This document shows, piece after piece, positions 12,285-24,681 of a DNA stretch of 64,000 bases. Position numbers and translations under genes: made by a program. The notes under the pieces were generated by a model. That model did not search any database and had not been told where the DNA came from. It saw nothing but the letters and a program-made list of their open reading frames with translations. The stretch comes from Flaccisagitta enflata (Eukaryota; Chaetognatha; Sagittoidea; Aphragmophora), in the NCBI GenBank assembly GCA_965153355.1, contig OZ231126.1, positions 70,432,001-70,496,000 of the forward strand. The letters run 5' to 3'. Numbering within the stretch: position 1 is the stretch's first letter; the number at the start of each line of letters is the position of its first letter.

Positions 12285-12540
12285 TTTTAGTTGCGGATGC
12301 GCAACTCTATCTCAGAGGCTTTGTCCGTCCATTCGTTGGTCCGTCTGTTTGTCCATTGCATTGATCTGTCCGTGATGATCGAGTTGAAGAAAGTGAAAAC
12401 GCGAAAAGTGAAAACGCGCCTTTATGATGCTGCAGTTATGATTGTCTGTGTGTGTGAGTGAGTGGGGAAGGTATGAATGGGGGTTGTGTGCCCCTGCCCA
12501 CCCATCCGCGACGATATAGCGACCCCGCGTCACAAGGTTT
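12285..12540 (-). mobile_element. Family A element
   Basis: On the minus strand the start is AACCTTGTGACGCGGGGTCG and GGGTGGGCAGGGGC follows. The 3' end is AGTTGCGCATCCGCAACT then AAAA. The stem uses TTGC/GCAA pairs instead of TCGC/GCGA, so both sides changed together. It abuts a (CT)n tract (12236-12276). Confidence 0.7.
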
Positions 12541-12893
12541 TCTCTCTCTCTCTCTTTTCTCTTTTCTCTCGGGGTGAAAGAATTTGAACTTTGCGAAGGT
12601 AAACACAAAGACTGGATCGACAATTTTCGAGGTGCGAAGGGTAAAAATGAAATGAAAAAAAATGATGGAGGCCACGGGGCTAGGCCAGGGTTACGGATGA
12701 GAGCAGCGTGAAACGTAAAGGAATATTCAAGGGGACGTTGTTGGATTTGGACGGTGAAGCAAAGATAAACCGTTTTTGTCGATGGAAAAAAAAATGAAGC
12801 AGACCGATCGACTGTTTCGATGACCGAAAGAATCGCTTTAAGTAGCGAAAACATTGTTAGCATGTTATGATAATAGAATTGAGGATACTTGTT

Positions 12894-13163
12894 GTCATCA
12901 CTCAGAGATATACATCCAAAACTTCTTTGATCATCACTCTCTCAGAATCATTCTTGACAGGTTGTCAACAAGTTGGTACAAAGTTTTTTTTTCGAGAAAA
13001 CCTTTCAGGACAACATGAAGGCAATTTTTGACATGATGAAAAATAAAAAGAAAGGCGAAGAATTTGAGAAGAGGAAACCTAAGGTTGGGGATGAGAGGTC
13101 ATGGAAAGACACGAACAGAACATGAGACGTGAGATTTGTAAAAGAGAATGCAGGGGAAAGGAG

Positions 13164-13254
<91 letters not shown>

Positions 13255-14570
13255 ACAATTGCAAAAGCACACGCGCAAATAAACACACACGCGGTGGAAT
13301 TAATCCGACAAAAAAGTGACACCTGAAACGACATTTTTTCTCTCGGTAATGAAAGTTCCCTCTCTAGACAATTAAAGCTGTAAAAGCTGGTTTACGTATA
13401 TCGTTAATTAGTTGCATCGCAACTCACTGGAAAATGGCAATAGGACTCATTAAAAAGAAAACTTGCACACTGGACCATCAGATAATCATTTTGAAAATAA
13501 GTATGACCGAATCTATCACTAACCTTTTACTTTTCTAATCATCCTTGTTGATGGTAAGTCTTAGAATTTAGTTCACAACCAATTTGATGAGGTCACAAAA
13601 ATTCATATAATTCATTAAGGCTAATTACACGATTGCCTTTACTATGGGAAGAGCTTCCGTTTGGGACTTCATGCAGCCATCACTAAAGTTGGCATCGGCT
13701 AGAGAAATGATGTACAAAACTGCGATGACCCAAAAATTTCACATATTGCCTGTCCAACCGACTAACGAGCCATCAGACCCATCCGTCAGACAAGGGTTGC
13801 ACACGAACAACAAGGCCGGATACACGGCCAATACCAGTTGCGGACGGGTGGGCAGAGACGGAAATGCGCTTTCACACTTCACTCGTGCGGACGGACCGAC
13901 GGACGGACCGACGGACGGACCGACGGACAAAGGCTCTTATAGAGTTGCGTGTCCGCTACTAAAAAAGATAGGAGAGAAAAAGAAGAGAAGATGAAAAGGA
14001 TGAGAGCTGTTGAATGGTAGGTAAGGATATGTAAGCAACGTGATACCATAAAGGAAGAAAATGAAAAAGAAAAAGAGGGATAATGAGAAAAGAAAGTCGG
14101 AGGAAACTAACGTGTTTGATTAGGAAAACCATCACGTAAATCAATTTTAACACCACTTCCATATCTAAGCGACCTGGAAAAAATGATCCAAATGGATAAT
14201 AAAATTGCACTCAGAGTGATGAAATTTGTTACAGAGATAGCTAAGTCGTAGTTCTTTGACGTGGAAAAACGATGTAGGGGACTTTCCTGCATGTAGAGGG
14301 GGATAGAGGGTCATTTACCGGAAATGCGGAGTCAAATGTTTGCCAATTTCTACGGGAAAAATGTTTTGAAGAGGAAGACGTATGCCTTGCAGCATTTCAG
14401 GAAGATGGAATGCAAAAAAAAACCGCCATATAACAAGTAATGCGGTGAGTTGGCGCAGGAGAGTCAGTGGCGAAGAAATGAGGGGCAGGGAAGGCCGCGT
14501 AAACTGACAAAAGCCCAGAAAAAGAAAATAAGATATTGAGATCACGGCACGAGAGGGCCCTCGCGTGATC
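12894..14570 (+). repeat. Tandem segmental duplication, copy 1
   Basis: About 1.68 kb repeated next door at 14575-16225 with very few base differences. Both copies start at GTCATC(A/G)CTCAGAG and end at GGGCCCTCGCGTGATC. This copy has the longer (GA)n tract (13167-13252). No gene is visible inside. Confidence 0.95.
13809..13966 (+). mobile_element. Family A element (in duplication copy 1)
   Basis: It starts AACAAGGCCGGATACACGGC, has TTGCGGACGGGTGGGCAG and GACGGACC repeats, and ends AGAGTTGCGTGTCCGC then TACTAAAAAA. It was present before the segment duplicated. Confidence 0.8.
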
Positions 14571-14574
14571 ACGC

Positions 14575-14844
14575 GTCATCGCTCAGAGATATACATCCAA
14601 AACTTCTTTGATCATCACTCTCTCAGAATCATTGTTGACAGGTTGTCAACAAGTTGGTACAAAGGTTTTTTTTCGAGAAAACCTTTCAGGACAACATGAA
14701 GGCGATTTTTGACATGATGAAAAATAAAAAGAAAGGCGAAGAATTTGAGAAGAGGAAACCTAAGGTTGGGGATGAGAGGTCATGGAAAGACACGAACAGA
14801 ACATGAGACGTGAGATTTGTAAAAGAGAATGCAGGGGAAAGGAG

Positions 14845-14901
<57 letters not shown>

Positions 14902-16225
14902 ACAATTGCAAAAGCACACGCGCAAATAAACACACACGCGGTGGAATTAATCCGACAAAAAAGTGACACCTGAAACGACATTTTTTCTCTCGGTAATGAA
15001 AGTTCCCTCTCTAGACAATTAAAGCTGTAAAAGCTGGTTTACGTATATCGTTAATTAGTTGCATCGCAACTCACTGGAAAATGGCAATAGGACTCATTAA
15101 AAAGAAAACTTGCACACTGGACCATCAGATAATCATTTTGAAAATAAGTATGACCGAATCTATCACTAACCTTTTACTTTTCTAATCATCCTTGTTGATG
15201 GTAAGTCTTAGAATTTAGTTCACAACCAATTTGATGAGGTCACAAAGATTCATATAATTCATTAAGGCTAATTACACGATTGCCTTTACTATGGGAAGAG
15301 CTTCCGTTTGGGACTTCATGCAGCCATCACTAAAGTTGGCATCGGCTAGAGAAATGATGTACAAAACTGCGATGACCCAAAAATTTCACATATTGCCTGT
15401 CCAACCGACTAACGAGCCATCAGACCCATCCGTCAGACAAGGGTTGCACACGAACAACAAGGCCGGATACACGGCCAATACCAGTTGCGGACGGGTGGGC
15501 GAGACGGAAATGCGCGTTTTCACACTTTTCGACTCGTGTTCACGGACGGACCGACGGACGGACCGACGGACGGACCGACGGACAAAGGCTCTTATAGAGT
15601 TGCATGTCCGCTACTAAAAAAGATAGGAGAGAAAAAGAAGAGAAGATGAAAAGGATGAGAGCCGTTGAATGGTAGGTAAGGATATGTAAGCAACGTGATA
15701 CCATAAAGGAAGAAAATGAAAAAGAAAAAGAGGGATAATGAGAAAAGAAAGTCGGAGGAAACTAACGTGTTTGATTAGGAAAACCATCACGTAAATCAAT
15801 TTTAACACCACTTCCATATCTAAGCGACCTGGAAAAAATGATCCAAATGGATAATAAAATTGCACTCAGAGTGATGAAATTTGTTACAGAGATAGCTAAG
15901 TCGTAGTTCTTTGACGTGGAAAAACGATGTAGGGGACTTTCCTGCATGTAGAGGGGGATAGAGGGTCATTTACCGGAAATGCGGAGTCAAATGTTTGCCA
16001 ATTTCTACGGGAAAAATGTTTTGAAGAGGAAGACGTATGCCTTGCAGCATTTCAGGAAGATGGAATGCAAAAAAAAACCGCCATATAACGAGTAATGCGG
16101 TGAGTTGGCGCAGGAGAGTCAGTGGCGAAGAAATGAGGGGCAGGGAAGGCCGCGTAAACTGACAAAAGCCCAGAAAAAGAAAATAAGATATTGAGATCAC
16201 GGCACGAGAGGGCCCTCGCGTGATC
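14575..16225 (+). repeat. Tandem segmental duplication, copy 2
   Basis: Near-identical to 12894-14570. Differences include a shorter (GA)n (14846-14900), a few substitutions and small indels around 15500-15545 inside the nested family A element. The high identity of non-coding DNA implies a recent event, or two alleles joined during assembly. Confidence 0.95.
15456..15621 (+). mobile_element. Family A element (in duplication copy 2)
   Basis: Counterpart of 13809-13966, with an extra CGTTTTCACACTTTTCGAC-like segment closer to the copies at 58746 and 49435. Copy 1 therefore looks like the one that lost bases. Confidence 0.8.
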
Positions 16226-16990
16226 TTTCATTAATTTGCATAATTGAGCTCACAAGAAGATAGCTGTTTTTGAGTCATTTTTTGCATTATGATGATGAAA
16301 TTTACCCATGACTATGTTTTACATCGTTTAAATAGATCACTCTCGCGTTTATTTACCATTAAACCGCGCATTTTCATCCCAGTTCGCCTAATTATGGAAG
16401 GGGTGTTACTCTAGATGGACGCATCAAGACCACATTTAATGGCCTCAAAAGATGACAAAAAAGACCTCGCAGTGGTCAGTGTATGCGTGTATCTATATGA
16501 AGTATTGCAGGCCAACGTCATGACGTATTTGCGTCCACATAAAAGAGAAAAATTTGTTATGGTTCGTTCTTGCGTAACCGATATATACGGACGATTAAAG
16601 ATAAAAGATTAATTGTTATAGATGCGCTTTAAGCTGAGCAGGTGAGTAGCACATGCAGCGTGATTTTCCTTAAATCATAGCTTACAGGTACTTAGTCGCC
16701 TAGAGGGAAGAAACTTTGCAGCGGCATTTTTTTTTCCTTTTTCCTTTTTTCTTTTTTTTTTTTTGTGGAAATCCTTGACAACGGATCTTCTCGTGAATGT
16801 CCATAAATTGTGAGGAATGACATGTTGAACGGTAAAAGAAGCGATGGTTAAAAGATCATGTAAGCATCGAGTCAGCACGGATAGATCATGCAGGCATCAT
16901 GTAAGCACGGATAGATCGTGTAAGCACGGATACATCACGTAAGCAAAAGGGCTGACTTTCAGCTGGAAATGGAAATAGGGCCTGTTACTC
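16226..16990. other. Unannotated stretch
   Basis: AT-rich. It contains a 65-codon frame at 16415-16612 (+) with no recognisable motif, and GTAAGCACGGATAGATC-type repeats at 16860-16945. No supported gene. Confidence 0.4.
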
Positions 16991-16991
16991 C

Positions 16992-17103
<112 letters not shown>

Positions 17104-17700
17104 CTAACACGCTGTACAAACACACGATGGAAAGATGAGCGATTGTGGTTTTGGGTTATCCTCACGTCCGATTCGTTGTACAACAAAATGCGAAAAAATG
17201 GCGAAAAAGCGGAAAAAAGCGCCTGCTCCCACGTGACCTGCAACGTGATCTCCACTGCGGGATGTTTTTTTGAAAATATTTCCATATGAAGACATGACTA
17301 TTGCAAATTCGCTAATTTTTGGTTGTTTTTACAACTACTTCCATCAGAAGCTTCACTGTGTTGTTTTTAGTACGACTCTAATTGTAATTCTTATTGTTTC
17401 TCTAAATCTCAAACTAACTTTATTCAAAAATGACTATAACGAATGGAGCAAATTATGCCTTACAATGGAGCTTTCCTACAGCCAAAAAAGAAACAACAAT
17501 ACCATCCGCATCTATAAGAGCACTGAAAATTTCATGCCTTAAAGGTAGGATTGCCTTAATATCGGGTGCGCTCTAGCGAGGTTCGACCGTATATGGTTTA
17601 TTTCCGTGTTCATAACACCGCAGAACAATGTCCTTTCTCCTCAAATATCGTTAATGGAAGGCAAATACGATGACTCATGACGTGACAGTAACAAGAAACA

Positions 17701-17704
17701 CCAG

Positions 17705-17803
<99 letters not shown>

Positions 17804-17820
17804 AATAAGACCAACAACAA

Positions 17821-17919
<99 letters not shown>

Positions 17920-17991
17920 AATAAGACCAACAACAACAACAACAACAACAACAACGAAAACGACAATAACAATAACAATAACAATAACAAT

Positions 17992-18062
<71 letters not shown>

Positions 18063-18078
18063 GAGCAACCACAATAAC
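17701..18078 (+). repeat. (AAC)n microsatellite with GAC/AAT variants
   Basis: About 380 bp of AAC-type trinucleotides. The segment around AAATAAGACC recurs at about 17802 and 17917, showing internal block duplication. The poly-Asn, poly-Thr, poly-Leu and poly-Val frames are artefacts. Confidence 0.96.
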
Positions 18079-18225
18079 AACGAATGATATTGTAATGGAG
18101 GAAGGAAAGGAGGGAACCAGATAGTCAGCACGCAGGCGGAAAAATCACTGTAACTCTTTTGAGGACACGAGAAAAACCAGGGATGAAGAAGAAATAAGAG
18201 AACCTGCTTATTGTATATGGGGAGT

Positions 18226-18370
<145 letters not shown>

Positions 18371-18854
18371 AAGCAGTAAGAAAGAAAAGATAGGGTTCCG
18401 ATGTGTTTTCAAAACTCTATATGGAGATAAAATTTACATTATTTATTCATTAGCTTGTAGAACAGAAGTGAAGTAGTATTCTATTCATCTTTCCTTTTAG
18501 CAGTTAGTCCCCTTTAAGACTTAGTTAGCTGTTTCAAGTGTTCTTATTTCTTTTTTTTTCTTTTTTTTTCTTTTTTGTCTTGTCAAGTTGTCAGCTGTTT
18601 TCTTTGGACTTTTTCCTCATTTCCTTGAGTAAATATGCTGTCATTTTCTCTATATATCTTCGTGTCATATTCTTAATATCCATGGCCCAAAACTCATTTC
18701 GAGGCACATATACTTCTTTGAACTTTCCTCTTATATCTAAATTAATTAATGGAATTCTTATCATTTATACCGGCATTATTCTTTATCTTTACCCAGTTCA
18801 AATCTTTCTTGCCTTGTCATCGTCACACAAAGTGTCTAATTTACAGACAAAAAG

Positions 18855-19220
18855 AAATAGGCCAACACCTATATGTCGCGTGCGGGACGTAAATAACTTA
18901 AGATGACTTAAATTGACTTTAAATGATTCAAGATGACTTAAAATGACTTAAAATGACTTATGACGACTTTAAGTGACCTAAATAACTAAATTGACCTGAT
19001 TGACTTAAGTGACTTAATAAAATGACTTACAATGACTTAGAGTGGCATTTAAGAAGGAGCTGTGAGCCCAAAAAGCTTAAAAACGCTGAAAAAAGTCAAA
19101 GGGGACAGATCGAAGGACCAACCGTCAGACAGACAGACAGACCGACGGGCAGAGCTAAGGGACAGACAAAAAAAACAGACGATCAGGCAGACAAAAAGTC
19201 ATTTAGACAGACCAGAGGCA
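18855..19220 (+). mobile_element. Family A element, 3' end lost
   Basis: GGCCAACACCTATATGTCGCG matches the starts at 1661 and 39764. A long ATGACTTAAA-type array (about 18898-19045) and degenerate CAGACAGACC repeats follow. The terminal hairpin and CTAAAAA are not found. Confidence 0.65.
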
Positions 19221-20643
19221 AGGTTAGACGAATGTGCGCCGTCACCCCGACGAGTAACAATAGAGTAAAAACTGACGGATAAAAGTGGTGATTTGGGAAT
19301 GACTGACATAAACCAAAGAGATTTACATCTCACCCCCCCCCCCACCTCCCCCCCCTCCGCGAGGCGACAGTGAAAGTTGCCTTCCAGACATGCGTTTGTG
19401 AATCCTCCCGCACCTCGGGTACACAGTAAACCGTGACGAAAAAAAAATATGCTTTGGCATACTCTTGTCATACCAAATGAATATGCTCATTTCATCAGTC
19501 ACCTCATCTCGGGGCTAGATGCAGAAAAAATTTCTCAATTATCTTAATTTAAACTAATTTAATTCAATTTTCCTATACATTACCTCCTCCCAATTTAACA
19601 TAGAAAGTAATTGGAATCATTTTTTTAGCATTAAAGTTACAGGCTCTTCTAGGCTCCACGGAAAATCTTATTCTCAACACTTTAAACAAGTTAAGTTTGG
19701 CATGCCCCATCATACTTTAATGCGCGCATTTGCGCTTTTGAGTTTGAAAGAAGATAGAAGCAATTACTGTTTTACTCAATTATGCAAATTAGCCCTTGGA
19801 GAAAACACTTCTTTCATGATATGGGGCCATTAGAATGTGTTTCTGACTGGTGAACATCCATGTTGGGATAAATAAAACCTAATAATACAAAAACGATAAT
19901 ACTTTTGATTGTTTTGTTGAAAAAAGATGACAAGGTGACTAGATGAAAGACATACAAAGTAGTCATTCCTCATAGATTTGGAAGAAAACAGCAAAAAATC
20001 GTTTTCAAAAGGCTTTCTGAAACTGTTTTCAAATTTCATTTACCATTTTTAGAAGCATAGTTGTGTCGTTTTCTTTTGTCACAGTCGGCGAGGTACACCC
20101 TGTAGATGAAAGACCATATTGGCTTTCCCCTCATTTTAGTGATTTTCATCTAATCCCTTATTATCTAATCCCATTAGTTGAGTACTCTGTTGCCCATTGG
20201 TCTGTCCATCTGCAGGTTCATCATTCCCTTCATCAGTCCATTGTTCTGTCCCCCTGTTTGTCAATCTGTCCATACATCTGTCTGTCTGTCTGTCCATCAA
20301 TCTGTTAATCATTCTGTCCATTTATTCTCCAACACACTTTTTAGTACTATAATCATTAGAATTTCTACATGCAGATCTGCTTGTATCTTGTGGGAATGTT
20401 AAAAAGCTAATGTTGGACATTTTAAGGAATTTCAAAATGAATTAAAATAAAAAGGTAGGCAGAATGAATCACATCTAAAATGAAAAAGGGAATGAAGAAT
20501 TAAGATTTTGAAGTGGAAAAAAAAGAACATTCTGAAAAAATATTTATTGCTTTGAATGGGAAAAATCAAGAAAGTGGTAAAATAAGAAATCGAAATTTGC
20601 AGGTGGGAGGGATGGGGGCAAGTATCTCAGTTGCCCTATGCAA
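19221..20643. other. Unannotated stretch
   Basis: AT-rich with a poly-C patch (about 19331-19358) and a short CTGT run (about 20275-20295). I see no exon or complete element. Confidence 0.4.
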
Positions 20644-20910
20644 GATTTGGGGCAGTGTGTAGGTGAATTGGTGGTGATGAAGGGGTGATTGGGGGGTGAC
20701 AGGTATTTATTTTTCGTGGTGGTGGGATTTGGGGCAGTGTGTAGGTGAATTGGTGGTGATGAGGGGGTGATTGAGGGGTGACAGGTATTCATTTTTCGTG
20801 GTGGTGGGATTTGGGGCAGTGTGTAGGTAAATTGGTGGTGATGAGGGGGTGATTGGGGGGGGGTGACAGGTATTTATTTTTCGTGGTGGTGGGATTTGGG
20901 GCAGTGTGGG
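20644..20910 (+). repeat. Minisatellite, unit about 83 bp, just over three copies
   Basis: GATTTGGGGCAGTGTGTAGG recurs at 20644, 20725, 20808 and 20892 (spacings 81, 83 and 84). The unit is G-rich, with GGTGGTGGG and GGGGGTGA blocks. A short (GT)n lies at about 21164-21197. Confidence 0.92.
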
Positions 20911-21161
20911 GTACCATCACATTTCAGTATTCTTGCCTAATGAAATTAGGTAATAACATCGAGAGGATGAGAGAAAGAAAATGTGGCAGAAATGGCGGGG
21001 TTTATGAAATAATAACGATATTCATTCACTTTTTCGCTAAAAAAATTGCGACACACAAAAAAAGTTTGAAAGCACTGGAACGAGCTGTTTGCTGAGGTGC
21101 GTTAACTGCAAAAACTGTTTGTGTATGAACAAAAGCCAGTTTGAACGTGAACATGGGTATG

Positions 21162-21200
<39 letters not shown>

Positions 21201-21474
21201 GTGCGTGGGTCAATAACGTTAACACGCCATTTTCTATTTACGATGTTGTGATTCGATATTATCATGCGTAAAAACGGCCAAATATTGCTGAAACGAAGAA
21301 CAACAACAACATCAAATCGGCGAAAAAAGCCAACATAGGCGGAATGGATAGTCAGCTCGATTGCGGAGGTAGATGGGGTATCGTTGGGTAGAGTGTGGAG
21401 GCTGAGACATGTATTGCTTCATCATCTTCATGATATGCGATAACAATAGGAGCACGAGGATTAAACAAGACGTA

Positions 21475-22048
21475 CAGTACGATGGCAGCAATGACGACCT
21501 AGACTGGAGGATCAAGTATCTTAATTCTATTTGTATCATAAAATATATGAGATCTAGGCTAATTAAAGGTTGCTCTATTGAGTGAATGCATTTGCGTCTC
21601 CTAAACTTCAACTTGTGACTTGACCTCATCAAGACTTGATTTTTCAAAGTTCTAACCTAATTCATTAGATCGGGCGAAAAATTCTATATAATTTTGAAAA
21701 AAGAATCAGCTCAATCAGACCATTTTTATAGGTCTTGTGGCTATCTTTATTAAACAAATCTTATGTAAATTAGTTTTTGGGCAAAACTTAAAATGGCCAT
21801 TAAACCTGTAAAAATGGACCGATTAAGTTGATTTTTTTTTCAAAATTATATAAAATTTTCAACTTAATCTATTGAGATGAAGTCTTGATGAAGTCAAGTC
21901 GCAAGTTAAAGTTTCAGAGACACAAACATTTTCACTCAATAAAGTAACCTTTAATTAGCCTAGATCTCAAATGTTTTATGATACAATTAAAATTAAGACA
22001 CCTAAAATCTATCCTCCAGTCTAGGTCTTCATTGCTTCCATCGTACTG
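21475..22048. mobile_element. Tc1/mariner-like MITE with ~200-bp inverted repeats
   Basis: The ends are CAGTACGATGGCAGCAATGA and the reverse complement of CAGTACGATGGAAGCAATGA, each flanked by TA (21473-21474 and 22049-22050). The arms stay similar for about 200 bp, so the whole element can fold into a hairpin. No coding frame of note. Confidence 0.85.
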
Positions 22049-22475
22049 TAACAATCGTATGTGAATCAAACAGATAACCTGATAAATGATCCAAGCCATG
22101 TCATGTCACCATAATCTAACCTCGGAGACTGCAAATGTGATTAAAAGTGTCTCATCTCAACACTACTTTCCCCAAAGACCGAGACCGAATCTTACTTATC
22201 TTCTTGTCGTGAACACTTCAATCCATTTTAGAACTATTTTGTTTGATGAATACTTTTTTCCCCTTTTTTCCCGTTTTTTTCCTGTTCTTTTTTTTTCGTT
22301 TGCGATTTAGGTAATCGACTTGAAAAAAAGAACAAAAAAGGGCGCTAAGAACAGGAACAAGGTCAACAAACCTTAGTCGCGTGGTAATAAGGGAAATAAA
22401 GGTAATTAAGGTAATTAATATAATTAATGTAATTAAGGTAATTAAGGTAATTAAGGTAATAACGATAACTAAGTA

Positions 22476-23061
22476 CTATCTAGAGCAAAAGTATGACAAC
22501 AGATGTTTTGAGCAATATCTCCAATTAGAATGAAAAATCATATAAAAATCAGTGAGATTCTGAAACTAGATCAAATTTCTGATTTCACATTCATCTAAAT
22601 CAAAGCATTTAGAAATGACAGATAAAATAAGATTGCTACTCCAAATCAAAAATGGCAAAAAAAATTGTAGTTGATTTTTGAATGATGGCACTTTGACACA
22701 TTGTGCTGTCACAAAGAAGCAATGACACACAAAACACAGTGTTAAACTTTTTTGTGGTTGACTGGGGACAGCCTAAATCTCAGACCCTGCTTTGGTTTCA
22801 AACAAAGCAGCTACTAAGCAAGGGACATGTGACTTTGGTTGCATGGCAAGACTTAAAAGAATCACTCTTAAAGTCTAGAGGAAGATCTTGCCAACTTACC
22901 TAAAATCTCTTTACTATTGCATGCTGAGGCTTATGAAGGCGGTTATTGATACCCAGGGAGGGAATGCTGTGTATTGAACATATTTCGCAATCATATTATG
23001 CATTATTTATTAAATACATAAATAAAGTCTTATGGTGTTGCCATACTTTTGCTCTAGATAG
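22476..23061. mobile_element. Tc1/mariner-like element relic, nested in family A
   Basis: The terminal inverted repeat CTATCTAGAGCAAAAGTATG continues to CAAC (about 25 bp). The TA target duplication lies at 22474-22475 and 23062-23063. At 586 bp it keeps only a transposase remnant. The same CTATCTA end occurs at 9383-9727, 27900-28117 and 50209-50884, marking a related group of elements. Confidence 0.88.
22703..22903 (+). pseudogene. Possible Tc1-type transposase C-terminal remnant
   Basis: A 66-codon frame inside the inverted repeats contains VVDWGQPKSQTLL and later WQDLKESLLKSRGR. These loosely recall the 'DWPPQSPDLNP ... W.DLK' tail of Tc1 transposases. The catalytic DDE residues and the DNA-binding half are absent. 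The resemblance is weak, so this is a suggestion based on position inside a TA-flanked element. Confidence 0.35.
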
Positions 23062-23572
23062 TACTTATATCTTCCCATAATTACCCACATTTACCTACAA
23101 CTACCTGTAAATACCTATAATTACCTACAATTACATTAGATTACCAAAAATTATCTATAATCACCTATAATTACCCATTATTTCCTATATTTCCTACAAT
23201 TACCTCAATTTATAGTTCGAGACAACTTTTCTGACTTATATGATACAGATTACTAAAATACCTATATTTACCTTTAATTACCTAGAATTACCTATAATTA
23301 CCAAAACTAACCTTTAATAACCTTCGAAACGACTATAATGCCTATATTTCAAAAAAGTTACGGACCGACAGACCGACCGACCGACCGACCGACATAGCGG
23401 CTTCTAGAATCGCGTTCACGCGACTAAAAATGAACAAAAAAGACGCCGAGAACAAAAAAATGGCACCGGGCGGATTTCCTCACTAGAACATACAACAAAT
23501 CTCAGCCTCGGGAACCCAGATTCCATTTTTAATACACAACTTGAAAGGAAATGGGCTTGCCAACACTCGCAA

Positions 23573-23679
<107 letters not shown>

Positions 23680-24103
23680 GAGACAAAGACAAAGAGTACA
23701 GAAAGATAGACAGGTAAATGTGATGACACAAGCAAAGAGCCTAAAGCTACGTTTTCCATTGACAGTTGTAGAGAAAACAAACTCGTAAAGGCAACGACAA
23801 CTACAACCACACTCACATCGAGAGTGCAGCTGCGAAGGGGAAACGTGAGGATAAATATGGGAAAAAGAAGATTTTGAATTCATGGAAAGAAGTAGTAAAT
23901 GATATATCCAACTCTTACTTGAATCATTTAGTGCGTACACTGCGAACCATATAAAAGGAAACAGCTGTTCTATAAAATATTTCTCATGAAAAAAATTTTG
24001 TGAGAAATCGAATGAGTGTCATCAAATGAAGCCAATGTCACAAATACCACGAATTTTCATTGATTATTTTAGGTTTTGTAGTAAAAAGAAGAGATGGATT
24101 ATA

Positions 24104-24681
24104 CAGGGTCATCCACCTGAGTTGTCGGATTCTGTTAAGCTTTTACTCTTCAATGCCAAGAGACATGGATTTGAAATTGATCAAGTCTTAAAGAGTATAG
24201 ATTGACATTTTTTGTATAAAAATTTCAGCCCTTTTGCTCAAGTAGTTTGTCTTTTACATTAGTTTGAAGTGACACAAGTATTTTACCATTTTACAGATTT
24301 TCCATCAGAAATTCAGAACTCTGTTAGCATTCATTTTCAATTTTTTTGCCATAGAGAGAAAATTTATCTCAAATGAAAGATAAAATGACAAATATACTGA
24401 AATACTTAAATATTGTCACTGATTCAAGCCTGTTTTGGATTGATAACTCAAAAATTCAAAAAACAAAAAGGGTGTTAACTTGAAAAACTGCTCAGTCCTG
24501 AAATAAAAGCTTTACGTTCAAATCCATGTTAAAGACAAACTACTTGACCAAAATGGCTGAAATTTTTATACAAAAAATGTCAATATATACTCTTTAAGAC
24601 TTGATCAATTTCAAATCCATGTCACTTGGCATCAGAGAGAAAAAGCTTAACAGAATCCGACAACTCAGGTGGATGACCCTG
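24104..24681. mobile_element. Mariner-like MITE with ~165-bp inverted repeats
   Basis: The ends CAGGGTCATCCACCTGAGTT are inverted copies flanked by TA at 24102-24103 and 24682-24683. The two arms stay very similar for about 165 bp (for example TTGAAATTGATCAAGTCTTA in both). No transposase frame. Confidence 0.9.

Larger units (their letters stand above)
22356..23430 (+). mobile_element. Family A element split by a mariner-like insertion
   Basis: It starts AACAAGGTCAACAAACC then TTAGTCGCGTGG. A GGTAATTAA array follows, then the inserted element 22476-23061, then ATTACCTATA arrays that are roughly the reverse complement of the first array. GACCGACC repeats and the hairpin ATCGCGTTCACGCGACT then AAAAA close it. 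It is closely related to 46977-47480, which lacks the insertion. Confidence 0.82.

Noticed and set aside
17610-18131. Poly-Leu, Val, Cys, Asn or Thr frames
   Set aside because: Six-frame images of an AAC trinucleotide array.
21164-21271. Frames around the (GT)n tract
   Set aside because: Cys/Val repeat translation.
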